Positions 1 to 9,298 of a DNA stretch of 64,000 bases are shown here, piece by piece (position 1 is the stretch's first letter; every line of letters begins with the position of its first letter). Made by a program: the position numbers and the translations under genes. Under the pieces are notes generated by a model. That model saw only the letters and a list, made by a program, of their open reading frames with translations. It did not search any database and was not told where the DNA came from. Origin of the DNA: Pseudomonadota bacterium (lineage in GTDB: Bacteria; Myxococcota_A; Polyangia; Haliangiales; Haliangiaceae); NCBI GenBank assembly GCA_023428295.1, contig JAEYYV010000234.1, positions 10,093-74,092 of the forward strand, in the 5' to 3' direction.

Positions 1-411
1 CTCGGGCTTGCCGCTCTCCTTCGCCTTCGCGACGAGAACCGCGCGCTCCTTCTCGACCACGTCGTTGTCGACTTCTTCCTTGCGGACGAACATCGGGTTC
101 ATCGCGGCGACCTGCAGCGCGACGTCCTTGGTGAACGCCACGAAGTCTTCGTTGCGCGCGACGAAGTCGGTCTCGCAGTTGATCTCGACGAGGACGCCGA
201 TGCGACCACCGCCGTGGATGTAGCTGACGACCGCGCCTTCGGTCGCTTCACGGCCGGCCTTCTTGGCCGCCTTCGCGAGGCCCTTCGCGCGGAGGTAGTC
301 GATCGCCTTGTCGACGTCGCCACCGACCTCGACGAGCGCCTTCTTGCAGTCCGACATGCCAGCGCCGGTGCGCTCGCGGAGATCCTTGATCTGGGTTGCG
401 GTGACTTCCAT
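1..411 (-). CDS. tsf: Elongation factor Ts, N-terminal part (cut by window edge)
   Basis: EF-Ts is the nucleotide exchange factor that recycles EF-Tu-GDP in the cytoplasm. The 137 visible codons begin [18 protein letters not shown] and continue with the UBA-like module ([22 protein letters not shown]), followed by the start of the core containing [10 protein letters not shown], which is the family signature that contacts EF-Tu. The stop codon lies beyond base 1, so this is a partial gene only because of the window. The ATG sits two bases after the rpsB stop, in the classic rpsB-tsf order, so the two are almost certainly co-transcribed from upstream of rpsB. Confidence 0.97.
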   Translation of the reverse strand, partial: MEVTATQIKDLRERTGAGMSDCKKALVEVGGDVDKAIDYLRAKGLAKAAKKAGREATEGAVVSYIHGGGRIGVLVEINCETDFVARNEDFVAFTKDVALQVAAMNPMFVRKEEVDNDVVEKERAVLVAKAKESGKPE

Positions 412-413
412 GA

Positions 414-1280
<867 letters not shown>

Positions 1281-1373
1281 TGTCAGTACCTTTCCGTTGG
1301 TTCACCCCGCGCCGTCATCGACTCCGGGAACTCGCTAGGAGCACGGCCCGTTGTCTCGAACGCGGTGTAGATT

Positions 1374-1393
1374 TCCTCGGGTCATTCCGAGGA
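1374..1393 (-). promoter_or_regulatory. Perfect 7-bp inverted repeat in the rpsB upstream region
   Basis: The arms TCCTCGG and CCGAGGA flank a 6-base loop. On the minus strand this hairpin lies 94-113 bases before the rpsB start and could sit in the leader of the rpsB-tsf mRNA. There is no T-run after it, so it does not look like a terminator. S2 leaders that bind S2 are known in other bacteria; equivalence here is only a guess. Confidence 0.35.
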
Positions 1394-1518
1394 GGGGCGG
1401 ATCTAGCACGCGCCGATCAGGAGTCGCAAGGGCGCGCGTGCCCCGCGAATGCGACAGCTGCGACCTGCCTAACGCCGCATAGCTCCTAGCCTATCGGCGT
1501 GGTACGCCCGCCCTCGCC

Positions 1519-3609
1519 ATGCGTATCACCCCCGCTTTGCTCCTTCTCGCGGCCTGCGGCTCGTCCACACCGCCCTCCACGCAGCCCGCTCCGACGCCCG
1601 ATCCCGTCGTCACGCCCGCGCCGGCACCGCCGCCCGGACCGTCCAAGCCGGTGACCAACACGACGCTCGCGGCGACGGGCCTCGATCCGAACGCGATCGA
1701 TCGCGCCGCGGATCCCTGCGAGGACTTCTATGAGTTCGCGTGTGGCAACTGGGTGAAGACCACCGAGATCGCCGCCGACAAGCCGGTGGCGATGCGCAGC
1801 TTCATCGACATCGAGGATCGCAACCTCGCCTACGAGCACGACCTACTCGAGCGGCTGAAGACCAAGGCGACGTCTCCCGAGGAGAAAGCGCTCGGCGCGT
1901 TCTACGGCTCGTGCATGGACGAAGCGGCGATCGAGAAGGCCGGGATGAAGCCGATCGCGGCGGTGCGCAAGACGATCGACTCCGTGAAGGATGCGAAGTC
2001 GCTGTCGGCGGCCGTCGCATCGCTGCACGCGCAAGGCTTTGGCGTGCTGTTCACGTTCGGCCCCACGCAGGATGCGAAGGACGCGAAGATGGTGATCGCG
2101 AGCCTCGATCAAGGTGGGCTCGGTCTCCCCGATCGCGACTACTACCTGAACGACGACGAGCAAGCCAAGAAGCTGCTCCCCGAGTACGAGAAGCTCGTGA
2201 CGTCGGTGCTCGTCGAGTCAGGCCGCAAGCCCGACGTGGCGAAGAAGGAAGCCGCGGCGATCATCGCGCTCGAGACCGAGCTCGCGAAGATCGCGAAGGA
2301 CAAGGTCGAGCGTCGCGATCCGACGACGATGTACAACCGCCTCGAGAGAGCCGGTGTCGCGAAGGCCGCGCCGAGCTTCGATTGGGCCACGTTCTGGAAG
2401 ACCAACGCGGTCACGAGCGACGCGATCACCGTCGGCGCGCCGACGTTCTTCGCGGGGCTCGACCCGATCATCAAGTCGACAAAGCCCGAGACGTGGCGCG
2501 CGTACCTCACGTTTCACGTGATCAACAAGGCCGCTCCGTTCCTGACCAAGAAGCTCTACGACATCCAGTTCGACTTCACGAAGTCGCTCACGGGCCAAGC
2601 GGAGCAGCTGCCGCGCTGGAAGCGCTGCGTGCAGTTCACCGACGCCGCGCTCGGCGATTACCTCGGCCAGGTCTTCGTGCGCGACAAGTTTCCGGGCAAC
2701 AGCAAGGAAGCAGCGCTCGAGCAGATCGGCGCGATCCGCGCGGCGATGAAAGCCAACCTCGACTCGCTGCCGTGGATGGACAAGCCGACCAAGGAGCGCG
2801 CGTACAAGAAGCTCGATGCAATGACGTATCAGATCGGCTATCCGAACAAGTGGCGCACGTACACGTTCACCGTCGACGCGAAGTCGTTCGGTGCGAACGC
2901 GCTCGCCGCCAGGAAGTTCGAGCAGGCCCGCCAGACAAAGACGATCGGCAAGCCCGACGATCGCGACGACTGGTACCTCTCGGCACCGACGGTCAACGCG
3001 TACTACGACGCATCTCGCAACGGCATGGTGTTCCCCGCGGGCATCCTGCAGCCGCCGTTCTACTCCGTCGACGCATCGGTCGCCGCCAACCTCGGCGCGA
3101 TGGGCATGGTGGTCGGCCACGAGCTGACGCACGGCTTCGACGATCAAGGCTCGCAGTTCGACGCCGACGGCAACCTCGTCGATTGGTGGGCCGAGTCGAC
3201 GAAGAAGGAGTTCAAGGCGCGGACGACGTGCGTCATCGACCAGTACAACAAGTACGAGGTCGTGGGCGGCGGCAAGGTCAACGGCGCCAACACCGTCGGT
3301 GAAAACATCGCCGACATCGGCGGCGTGAAGCTCGCGCTCGAGGCCTATCGCTCGCTCCGCGCGCCGGCCCCCGACACGGTCGTCGCCGACGGCTTCACCG
3401 AGGACCAGCAGTTCTTCCTCGCGTTCGGCCAAGCGTGGTGCGCGAAGTTCCGCCCCGACTTCGAGAAGATGCTCGCGACCATCGACGTCCACTCGCCCGC
3501 GAAGTGGCGCGTCAACGGCACGCTGCAAGCGACGCCGGAGTTCTCGCGCGCGTTCCGCTGCAAGCTCGGCGCGAAGATGCAGCCGCCAAAGGCCTGCGTT
3601 GTCTGGTAG
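1519..3609 (+). CDS. M13 family zinc metallopeptidase, lipoprotein
   Basis: A neprilysin/PepO-like endopeptidase that cleaves short peptides, expected on the periplasmic side. The 696-residue length is normal for M13. The N-terminus MRITPALLLLAACGSS has a lipobox (LLAAC), followed by a Pro-rich linker to about residue 50. The M13 N-terminal signature (DPCEDFYEFACGNW) follows at about residues 65-80. The zinc site is HELTH at 534-538, with the third ligand in GENIADIGG (E595; D599 in the second-shell position). The protein ends in CVVW, close to the CxxW terminus conserved in the family. All catalytic residues are present, so it should be active. Confidence 0.95.
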   Translation: MRITPALLLLAACGSSTPPSTQPAPTPDPVVTPAPAPPPGPSKPVTNTTLAATGLDPNAIDRAADPCEDFYEFACGNWVKTTEIAADKPVAMRSFIDIEDRNLAYEHDLLERLKTKATSPEEKALGAFYGSCMDEAAIEKAGMKPIAAVRKTIDSVKDAKSLSAAVASLHAQGFGVLFTFGPTQDAKDAKMVIASLDQGGLGLPDRDYYLNDDEQAKKLLPEYEKLVTSVLVESGRKPDVAKKEAAAIIALETELAKIAKDKVERRDPTTMYNRLERAGVAKAAPSFDWATFWKTNAVTSDAITVGAPTFFAGLDPIIKSTKPETWRAYLTFHVINKAAPFLTKKLYDIQFDFTKSLTGQAEQLPRWKRCVQFTDAALGDYLGQVFVRDKFPGNSKEAALEQIGAIRAAMKANLDSLPWMDKPTKERAYKKLDAMTYQIGYPNKWRTYTFTVDAKSFGANALAARKFEQARQTKTIGKPDDRDDWYLSAPTVNAYYDASRNGMVFPAGILQPPFYSVDASVAANLGAMGMVVGHELTHGFDDQGSQFDADGNLVDWWAESTKKEFKARTTCVIDQYNKYEVVGGGKVNGANTVGENIADIGGVKLALEAYRSLRAPAPDTVVADGFTEDQQFFLAFGQAWCAKFRPDFEKMLATIDVHSPAKWRVNGTLQATPEFSRAFRCKLGAKMQPPKACVVW

Positions 3610-3704
3610 TTAGCTATGCCCGCTCGAGGTCGCGATGCGGACCTCGCACCCTGTTGGAAGCTGTCCGTCGCGCTCTCGGGCCCGCTTCGAATAGGGTTCG
3701 CCGC

Positions 3705-3866
3705 ATGAAACGCGCGTTCGCAGTCGCTCTGGTGGTGATGGTCGCGGTCGGTTGCGCAGGTCGTGGTGGCACGAAGACCGGCTCGTCGCTCACCCGTCAG
3801 GCCGACGACTCGGCGCAGCGCGATCACGCGAGCGACTTCTCGCAGCGTCCGCTCGGCCAGCGCTAG
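3705..3866 (+). CDS. Small lipoprotein of 53 residues
   Basis: Unrecognised. The first 20 residues (MKRAFAVALVVMVAVGCAGR) are a clear lipoprotein signal with lipobox VAVGC. The mature part is about 37 polar residues with no domain I can name. It starts 95 bases after the M13 peptidase stop, so it may be read through from that gene. Its TAG stop lies within the tetranucleotide CTAG, which also provides the stop codon of the convergent gene on the other strand. Too short to be certain, but the signal peptide and stop placement favour a real gene. Confidence 0.6.
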   Translation: MKRAFAVALVVMVAVGCAGRGGTKTGSSLTRQADDSAQRDHASDFSQRPLGQR

Positions 3867-4723
3867 TACGGCGGTCCGCCCGCCGCGCAGCGAAAGCCCA
3901 CGCCCGGACGGGTGGGGCTCTCCATCGCGTTGAAGTCAGTCTCGAGTTGTTCTGCATATGCCGTGACCCCGCCGCCGACGGCGGACATCACACGCGCGTC
4001 GGGTTGAGGCCGAGGAGCACCGACTCCCAACACGATCTCGGAGACGTTCCCCGCGAGGTCGTGCACGCCGAAGGGGGAGACATCGAGCTTCGTGGTGCCG
4101 ACGGGACGCGTTCGAGCCTTCGGGCATGGAGTCGCTCGATCGCCCTCGAGCACCAACTCACGAGCAGCGATGGCCGAGCACGTCGGCTTCTCGTCGCCCC
4201 ACGGATAGCGCCGTTTGTCGACGTTCCCGCGCGCGGCGTACATCCATTCGTCTCGCGTGGGCAGACGCTTGCCGAGCTGCATGCAGTACGCGTACGCGTC
4301 GGCCGCCGACACGCAGGTGATCGGATGATCGTCGGCGTCGGGCTGCGACCAGGTCCCCAGGTCGTGCACGCACCCTTCATCGCCATAATACGGCTGGCGC
4401 GGCTGCGGCGCGCGACACGCGCCCAGCGACACGCACTCGCGATACTGGGCGACGGTGACCTCGGTGCGATCCAGGTAGTACGAGTGCATGTGCGGCCATG
4501 CCTCGTCGAAGTGAAGGATGCCCGCTGGAATCGAGACCATGTCCTTGTAGGCCGGGTCGTTCTCGTCGATCGGTCCATAGCCAACCGGCGTGGGCGGCGG
4601 CAGCACCATCGCGTCGGGCCGAGGAGCCACGGGCGCTGGCGGTGTCTCGCGCGGCGGGCTGCGATCTTTGCACGCGAACATCGCGAGGCACAGCATCACG
4701 CAGATCATCCATCGCCCGCTCAT
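3863..4723 (-). CDS. FGE/SUMF1-like (formylglycine-generating-enzyme fold) lipoprotein
   Basis: Starting at the ATG at 4723 gives MSGRWMICVMLCLAMFACKDR, a lipoprotein signal with lipobox AMFAC; an ATG 33 bases upstream would bury it. After a Pro-rich linker, the SUMF1/FGE-sulfatase domain runs from about residue 70 to the end: VSIPAGILHFDEAWP, YLDRTEVTVAQYRECV, HPITCVSAADAYAYCMQLGKRLPTRDEW, RYPWGDEKP, FGVHDLAGNVSE and a terminal GFRCA. Proteins with this fold often act as substrate-binding or structural modules, not true FGEs; no sulfatase is nearby. The ATG overlaps the stop of the upstream gene (ATGA), so translation is likely coupled to it. The stop shares CTAG with the convergent lipoprotein. 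Confidence 0.85.
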   Translation of the reverse strand: MSGRWMICVMLCLAMFACKDRSPPRETPPAPVAPRPDAMVLPPPTPVGYGPIDENDPAYKDMVSIPAGILHFDEAWPHMHSYYLDRTEVTVAQYRECVSLGACRAPQPRQPYYGDEGCVHDLGTWSQPDADDHPITCVSAADAYAYCMQLGKRLPTRDEWMYAARGNVDKRRYPWGDEKPTCSAIAARELVLEGDRATPCPKARTRPVGTTKLDVSPFGVHDLAGNVSEIVLGVGAPRPQPDARVMSAVGGGVTAYAEQLETDFNAMESPTRPGVGFRCAAGGPPY

Positions 4724-6426
4724 TGACCAACCCTCGCACGATCCACCGCGGTCCACAGCGCGTCGATACCACCCATCTTGTCGACGAGCGGCATGACGCT
4801 GTCGGGAATCACCTGGACGCGATCACCCTTCTCGAGCTGGTAGAGCACGATGTCGCCCGCTGGTGTCGACAACTTGATCGCGATCCTCCAGTCGCGCATC
4901 TCGCGAAGCGGCCGTCGCGTCGCGATGTCGGCAACGCTCGGGCCTAGCTGGCTCGCGTCTACCGAGCCGATCGTCGTTCCGGTCAACGCGATCGGCCGTG
5001 GTGCATCTGGAACGATGTAGCCCGTCGTGGTGATCGCACGCGCGTGCGCAGGCGCATGAGCATCACCGCCGGCACGGTGCCGCAGGTATCGATCGAGCAG
5101 CGTGGTGAACGCGCTGCTGGCTCGCGACTCTGCCTGCACACCCTCGGCGGCGATCGCTCGAACGATCTGCAGCAGCCGATCGTGCTTGGTGCGAAACACC
5201 TCTCCATGCTCCACCAATGATTGCGTAATGGGTGCGGTGTTCTGGTCTTTCGAGAGCATGCCGTGAAGCGTTCGCATACTGCTACTCGCGTCCGCCGCTG
5301 CGCGGAGCTCCGCCTTCGCCTTCTCGTAGCTCGACATCAGCGTCGAGTACCGCTGCACGAGAGCCCGCGTGACGTCCGTGGTTTCCCCGGCCGCCCAGCT
5401 GCCGACGGACTCGAGCCGGCTCACCGTTGTCTGTCGTTGCGCGGCCGCGCCTTCGTTGTCCATGCCGGTCTCGATCAGGTCCCATCCGAGATCGACGACG
5501 ATCAGCGCGGCTGCCGAGAGCGGGGCCGATGCCGACGCGGCCGCGAGCCCCATCTCTGCCGCCTCGAGGAGGACAAACTTCGTCACGTCGAGCGCGTTCG
5601 ATCCACGTGATTCTTGCTCGGTCGCATACGCGGCGCTCGTCCCTTCCTCCTGGAGCCACCCGACGAGCCTCGCGTTCAGCTTCGTGCCCGCGCCGAGAAT
5701 TCGCGCTGCCATGGCGTCCCGCGCTGCATCCGCGCCGACGATCGCGTTGGTGTACTCGGGCGCCAACCGCGCTGCGTGGGTCGCCGCCTCTAGCGACAGC
5801 TCGCGATCGTAGTCGGGCGAGTCTTCACGGAGACTCGCTGCGCCGCCCGGGCGCGACTCGATCGCGTGACCATGTAGCTTGACGGACCTCGCACCGGCCT
5901 CCGTCGCGAGAACCAGCGTGGCCTCGTGATGACCGACGGCGGTCGGCTGATACGTGACACCGACGGTCTCGGGCAGCGGGTTCGTATGCGCGGCTTGCAC
6001 GAACGCGCCGAACTGTTTGTCGTGCGTGAACATCGACGCGTGCTTGCCGCGGATCGAAACACGAACACCTAGTGGCGTTCGACTCTCGTTGTTCAGCGTG
6101 ATCTCGTTCGCGAGGGTAGGGATACCTGCGACCGCGTGAAACTCGACCGCCGGGTTATCTGTGGTGATAAGAGAAGTTGATGACGGCGGATCGAGTGCGA
6201 CGTCGTCCGCGTGAACCGGGTAGTACGCCGCAGGCTTCGGCTCTGCCGGTATCGGGGACGTCGTCGGCTCCGCTGGTTTCGGTGACATTGCTGGCTCTGG
6301 TTTTGGCGATGTGTCGTGGCTCGACTTCTCGGCGATCCAGTCGGCCATGGTCCGCGCGGCCTGTGCCTGCGGTGCCGGCGCTGGGAACGGCGAGGCCTGG
6401 TCGTCGCGGATCGCGTGTGAACCCAT
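4720..6426 (-). CDS. Large uncharacterised protein with an ASH/Hydin-like Ig domain
   Basis: 568 residues; function not recognised. Residues 1-75 are Pro/Ala-rich and disordered, with repeated KPEP/PAEP units. About 85-190 looks like an ASPM-SPD2-Hydin (choice-of-anchor D) Ig-like domain: VTYQPTAVGHHEATLVLATE followed by VKLHGHAIE is the typical last-strand pattern. The rest is helix-rich, with an Ala-rich hydrophobic stretch around residues 280-310 and a Gly/Asp-containing C-terminal domain. There is no signal peptide. Start chosen at ATG 6426, preceded by AGGG; longer frames run into the antisense of the neighbour. It is coupled by ATGA overlap to the SUMF1-like lipoprotein, suggesting a joint role at the envelope or in an exported complex. 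Confidence 0.7.
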   Translation of the reverse strand: MGSHAIRDDQASPFPAPAPQAQAARTMADWIAEKSSHDTSPKPEPAMSPKPAEPTTSPIPAEPKPAAYYPVHADDVALDPPSSTSLITTDNPAVEFHAVAGIPTLANEITLNNESRTPLGVRVSIRGKHASMFTHDKQFGAFVQAAHTNPLPETVGVTYQPTAVGHHEATLVLATEAGARSVKLHGHAIESRPGGAASLREDSPDYDRELSLEAATHAARLAPEYTNAIVGADAARDAMAARILGAGTKLNARLVGWLQEEGTSAAYATEQESRGSNALDVTKFVLLEAAEMGLAAASASAPLSAAALIVVDLGWDLIETGMDNEGAAAQRQTTVSRLESVGSWAAGETTDVTRALVQRYSTLMSSYEKAKAELRAAADASSSMRTLHGMLSKDQNTAPITQSLVEHGEVFRTKHDRLLQIVRAIAAEGVQAESRASSAFTTLLDRYLRHRAGGDAHAPAHARAITTTGYIVPDAPRPIALTGTTIGSVDASQLGPSVADIATRRPLREMRDWRIAIKLSTPAGDIVLYQLEKGDRVQVIPDSVMPLVDKMGGIDALWTAVDRARVGQ

Positions 6427-6491
6427 GAGCCGGCCCTGTCGCCGGCAGTGGATTCCCGTTGCGTGGTTTCTATCGGTGTCTGATCGAGGGG

Positions 6492-7586
6492 TTAGCGCGC
6501 GAAGCCCGCGCGGATGACCGCCTCGGCCGACTTCAGCGCCGTCACGCGTGTCGTGTGATCTGCGGGCAGCTTCTCGACGAGCGTGCCGAAGCTTCGCTTC
6601 GCTTTGCGGTTGTCGATCATCGCCTGCGCGAGCGAGCGCACCACGCCGCCCGGATCGACGCCCGGCAGCTCGACGGGTCCTGGCTTGAGCGACGGCGCGT
6701 CGGCCCAGCGCGCGATCGCGTGGAGCAACGGCGCTTGCTCGGACCACAGCGTGGTGAGCTCCTGCAGGCCGAGCGCGCGCTGCGCGAGCTGCTCGCCGAG
6801 CGCTGCGAAGCCGAGCCATGCGAGCCACATGCGCGCGAGCACCGGTGACATCGACGAGCGCGGCGCGTACTGGCGCGGACCGTACAGCTCGTTGAAGCGC
6901 ATCGACGGCGTGAGCCACACCGCGTTCGTGGCGGTTGCCTCCGACGGTGCGCGCCATGGGTGGCCGAGGATCGCGGTGAACGCGGCCGAGGCTTGCTCGC
7001 ACTCGCGCGGAAAGGCGGCTGCGTCGGCTTGCGCGCCCCACGCGTTCGCGAGATCCGCGGGCTGTGCGAACAGCGCCGCGGCGATCCCGCGCTCGCTCTC
7101 GACGAACGCTTTGCCTTCGACGTCGGCGTTCTGTGCGGGCAAGCGCGTCCCGATGATCGTCGGATCCGAGATGGATGCGATCTCGCCGGCGATCTCTGCG
7201 TGCGTGATGCCGGTGTCGTCGGGCACGACCTGCATCGGACAGATCACCGAGTTGAAATCGACGACGGTGTACGGGCCGATGCGGAACACGCGATTGAACG
7301 GGAACAGGCGGCACGAGGCCGGCTTTGCAGCGCGGCCATCCTCGATCTCGACGCGGCAGAGGCCGTCATCCGCGAGGAACCAACAGCGGTCCCGCGGGTT
7401 GAATGCGGTGATCGCATCGCCGCGCCGACGAAGAAACGCGGTCAGCTCGGGCCGACGCACCACCAGCTGCACGAGCTGCCCCGCTGCGACGTCGATGCCG
7501 ATGCCGTGTCCTTTGCAGCACGCACCGCAGCCGCGGCATTCGTAGCGAAACCGCTTGTCGGGCCACGTGAAGAACAGATTCTCCAC
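6492..7586 (-). CDS. YkgJ-type cysteine-cluster protein
   Basis: 364 residues. The N-terminal domain carries the zinc/iron-chelating pattern C17-x2-C20-x2-C23-C24, then C68, C77 and C92 in a CRLFPF motif, matching the YkgJ (CxxCxxCC) family. Flagellin lysine N-methylases share this cluster, but no flagellar gene is present, so I do not assign that activity. The C-terminal 230 residues are helical and unrecognised. It lies upstream of the ASH-domain gene on the same strand with a 65-base gap, so co-transcription is possible. Confidence 0.8.
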   Translation of the reverse strand: MENLFFTWPDKRFRYECRGCGACCKGHGIGIDVAAGQLVQLVVRRPELTAFLRRRGDAITAFNPRDRCWFLADDGLCRVEIEDGRAAKPASCRLFPFNRVFRIGPYTVVDFNSVICPMQVVPDDTGITHAEIAGEIASISDPTIIGTRLPAQNADVEGKAFVESERGIAAALFAQPADLANAWGAQADAAAFPRECEQASAAFTAILGHPWRAPSEATATNAVWLTPSMRFNELYGPRQYAPRSSMSPVLARMWLAWLGFAALGEQLAQRALGLQELTTLWSEQAPLLHAIARWADAPSLKPGPVELPGVDPGGVVRSLAQAMIDNRKAKRSFGTLVEKLPADHTTRVTALKSAEAVIRAGFAR

Positions 7587-7619
7587 GCGCGCCAGTATGC
7601 ACGTGTTAACGCTCTTGAC

Positions 7620-8030
7620 GTGCCGAAGGTGCGTGCATTGTCCGGCTTCGTGCTCCTCGGGCTCGGGCTCGCGGCTGTCATCACCGGCGCGATCCTGCTC
7701 GTCTCGAACAAGGTGACCTCGTCGGGGATCAGCGGCGCGATGTCAGGGATCACGACGTTCCTCGGCGGCGGGTTTGTCCTCGGCGGCCTCGCCGCGCTCG
7801 GGATGGGGAGCCTCTTGCTCGCGAGTGGGCGAGGCGCGCCGCGAGGTGCGCCGGGCGCGCCGCGGTCGTACACGCTCGTCCCCGGCGTGATGCTGCTCCT
7901 CACCGCGATCCTCCTCGGGGTGGCGGGGCTCCTCGGCTCGCAGACCTGGGTCATGGTGCCCGGATTGCTCGCCGGAATCGGCGGTGTGCTCGTGTTCGTG
8001 CGCTCGAGCAGGCTCCGCAAACCGAGCTAG
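7620..8030 (+). CDS. Small four-helix membrane protein, uncharacterised
   Basis: 136 residues if the GTG at 7620 is used (PKVRALSGFVLLGLGLAA follows). Four hydrophobic segments are visible in two pairs, roughly residues 6-26, 40-62, 85-105 and 110-128. A Gly/Pro/Arg-rich loop separates the pairs and the C-terminus is basic (RSSRLRKPS). No Shine-Dalgarno sequence is convincing, so the start is uncertain. No family recognised. The gene is divergent from the YkgJ-type gene, 33 bases away. It ends before a strong hairpin at 8064-8089. Confidence 0.6.
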   Translation: MPKVRALSGFVLLGLGLAAVITGAILLVSNKVTSSGISGAMSGITTFLGGGFVLGGLAALGMGSLLLASGRGAPRGAPGAPRSYTLVPGVMLLLTAILLGVAGLLGSQTWVMVPGLLAGIGGVLVFVRSSRLRKPS

Positions 8031-8063
8031 CGCACCGGTGACCCGAGAGTTGCGCGTGAGCAC

Positions 8064-8089
8064 TCCTTGTTGCATTCGTGCAACAAGGA
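8064..8089. terminator. 11-bp perfect hairpin with TTCG loop between convergent genes
   Basis: TCCTTGTTGCA, loop TTCG, then TGCAACAAGGA: an uninterrupted 11-bp stem closed by a UUCG-type tetraloop. It sits between a plus gene ending at 8030 and a minus gene ending at 8154, so it can fold in both transcripts. Neither side has a T-run, so it may be a bidirectional mRNA 3'-end stabiliser or a weak terminator and not a classic intrinsic one. Confidence 0.55.
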
Positions 8090-8153
8090 TCCGCGGACCC
8101 GTTCACCTCGCCCGGATGAGTCCCGCACGGTTGGTCGGGTCGACACAGCCTTA

Positions 8154-9293
8154 CTACTCGTCGTCGCCCTTGTCTTTGCTGCGTCGCTCGATCTTCGCGG
8201 CAGCGCCGAGCTCCTTGTGGATGCGCGCCACGCGCTCGACCTGGCCCTTCGCCGGGAAGCGCTCGTAGAACCCGTCCTGCTTGAAGCTGCGCGCGAGGTC
8301 CTCCCACGGCGCGAGTCGCTTGGTCCACCGCTTCACGCGCTCGTCCTTGGGCTCCGCGTCGACCGCGGCGAGATCCGCGCACACGCGCAGCATCGCCTTG
8401 AGCGTGACCGGTCGCGTGATCATGTAGCTCGAGTGGCCCCACGCATCGCCCCACGCCTTTTCGGCGGCGCGTAGGAAGTCGCGAACGATCTCGTAGTAGC
8501 GCTCGGCCTCGCGCGGCAGGTTCTGCTTCTTGCCGAGCTTCTTCCAGTCCTGCGATGCCCAGCGGTGCAGCTCGTTGAACAGCTCGGCCTGCAGGATCCA
8601 TTTCTCCTGCTTGGAGCGTCCACCGAGGCGGTTGATCTTGTAGCGCAGCGGCGAGTCACCCTCGCGATAGAGGTGATCGACGATGCGCGCCGCGAACTTC
8701 TTGTCGGGCGCCGCCCACGACACCTTCTCGTAGAGATCCACGAGGTGCGACTTGTTGATGCGCGTCGGCGTGGAGTTGATGATCACGAACATCTCGGTCG
8801 CGAAGTCTTCGCTCTTTCCGTCGAAGATCACGCACGGCACGGTGATGGAGCGCGCGTCGTCCGGATGCTGGCGACGATAGAAGTGAAGCGCGGCGAGCCG
8901 GTGCTGTCCGTCGATGATGAGGTACTTGCCCTTCGGTTCGGACAAGTTGCCGACGTTGGTGAATGGCTTCACCGGATCGAACTTGAGCGTCTCGTCGGTG
9001 AACAGCAGCACCGTGCCGGGGATGGGCGGCTGGCTGACCGCTGTCTCGTAGAAGTTTTGGATCTGGCTGACCTTGGCCTTGGACAGCTGCCGCTGGAACG
9101 CGGCGTCGCTCGACTCGATCTTCGAGATGAACTTCGCCACCTCGTCGTCGTCCTCGACCTCTTCCCCTGGAAGGCTGGGGGCGCCCTCCGAGTAGAACCG
9201 ACTGATGAACCGCGCCTTGTCGAGAACATCATCGACAGGATAGGCGCAGAAGTAGAAGACGCTGTCCTTCTGCCGGATCTGTGTTGCGAGCAC
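8154..9293 (-). CDS. DGQHR-domain protein (DndB-like), orphan
   Basis: 379 residues. The signature IDGQHRLAAL is at 127-136, followed by the conserved FVIINSTPTRINKSHLVDL block at 169-187, as in the DGQHR superfamily. That superfamily includes DndB, the regulator of DNA phosphorothioation operons, and ParB/DUF262-like nucleotide-binding folds. There are no dnd, ssp or pbe genes anywhere in the window, so it is an orphan and its role cannot be read from context. The start is GTG at 9293 with AGGA seven bases upstream. That site lies inside the 3' arm of an inverted repeat at 9299-9325, which could hide it. Confidence 0.85.
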   Translation of the reverse strand: MLATQIRQKDSVFYFCAYPVDDVLDKARFISRFYSEGAPSLPGEEVEDDDEVAKFISKIESSDAAFQRQLSKAKVSQIQNFYETAVSQPPIPGTVLLFTDETLKFDPVKPFTNVGNLSEPKGKYLIIDGQHRLAALHFYRRQHPDDARSITVPCVIFDGKSEDFATEMFVIINSTPTRINKSHLVDLYEKVSWAAPDKKFAARIVDHLYREGDSPLRYKINRLGGRSKQEKWILQAELFNELHRWASQDWKKLGKKQNLPREAERYYEIVRDFLRAAEKAWGDAWGHSSYMITRPVTLKAMLRVCADLAAVDAEPKDERVKRWTKRLAPWEDLARSFKQDGFYERFPAKGQVERVARIHKELGAAAKIERRSKDKGDDE

Positions 9294-9298
9294 GACGT

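Noticed and set aside
3863..4723. Assigning the SUMF1-fold lipoprotein as an active formylglycine-generating enzyme
   Set aside because: No sulfatase is nearby, and the protein is a lipoprotein; the fold is widely reused for other roles.
6427..7314. Long N-terminal extension of the ASH-domain protein
   Set aside because: It lies antisense-frame inside the YkgJ-type gene on the same strand in another frame, is Arg/Ala-rich, and a good start exists at 6426.
6492..7586. Assigning the YkgJ-type protein as flagellin lysine N-methylase
   Set aside because: It shares the cysteine cluster, but there are no flagellar genes and the rest is not recognisable.
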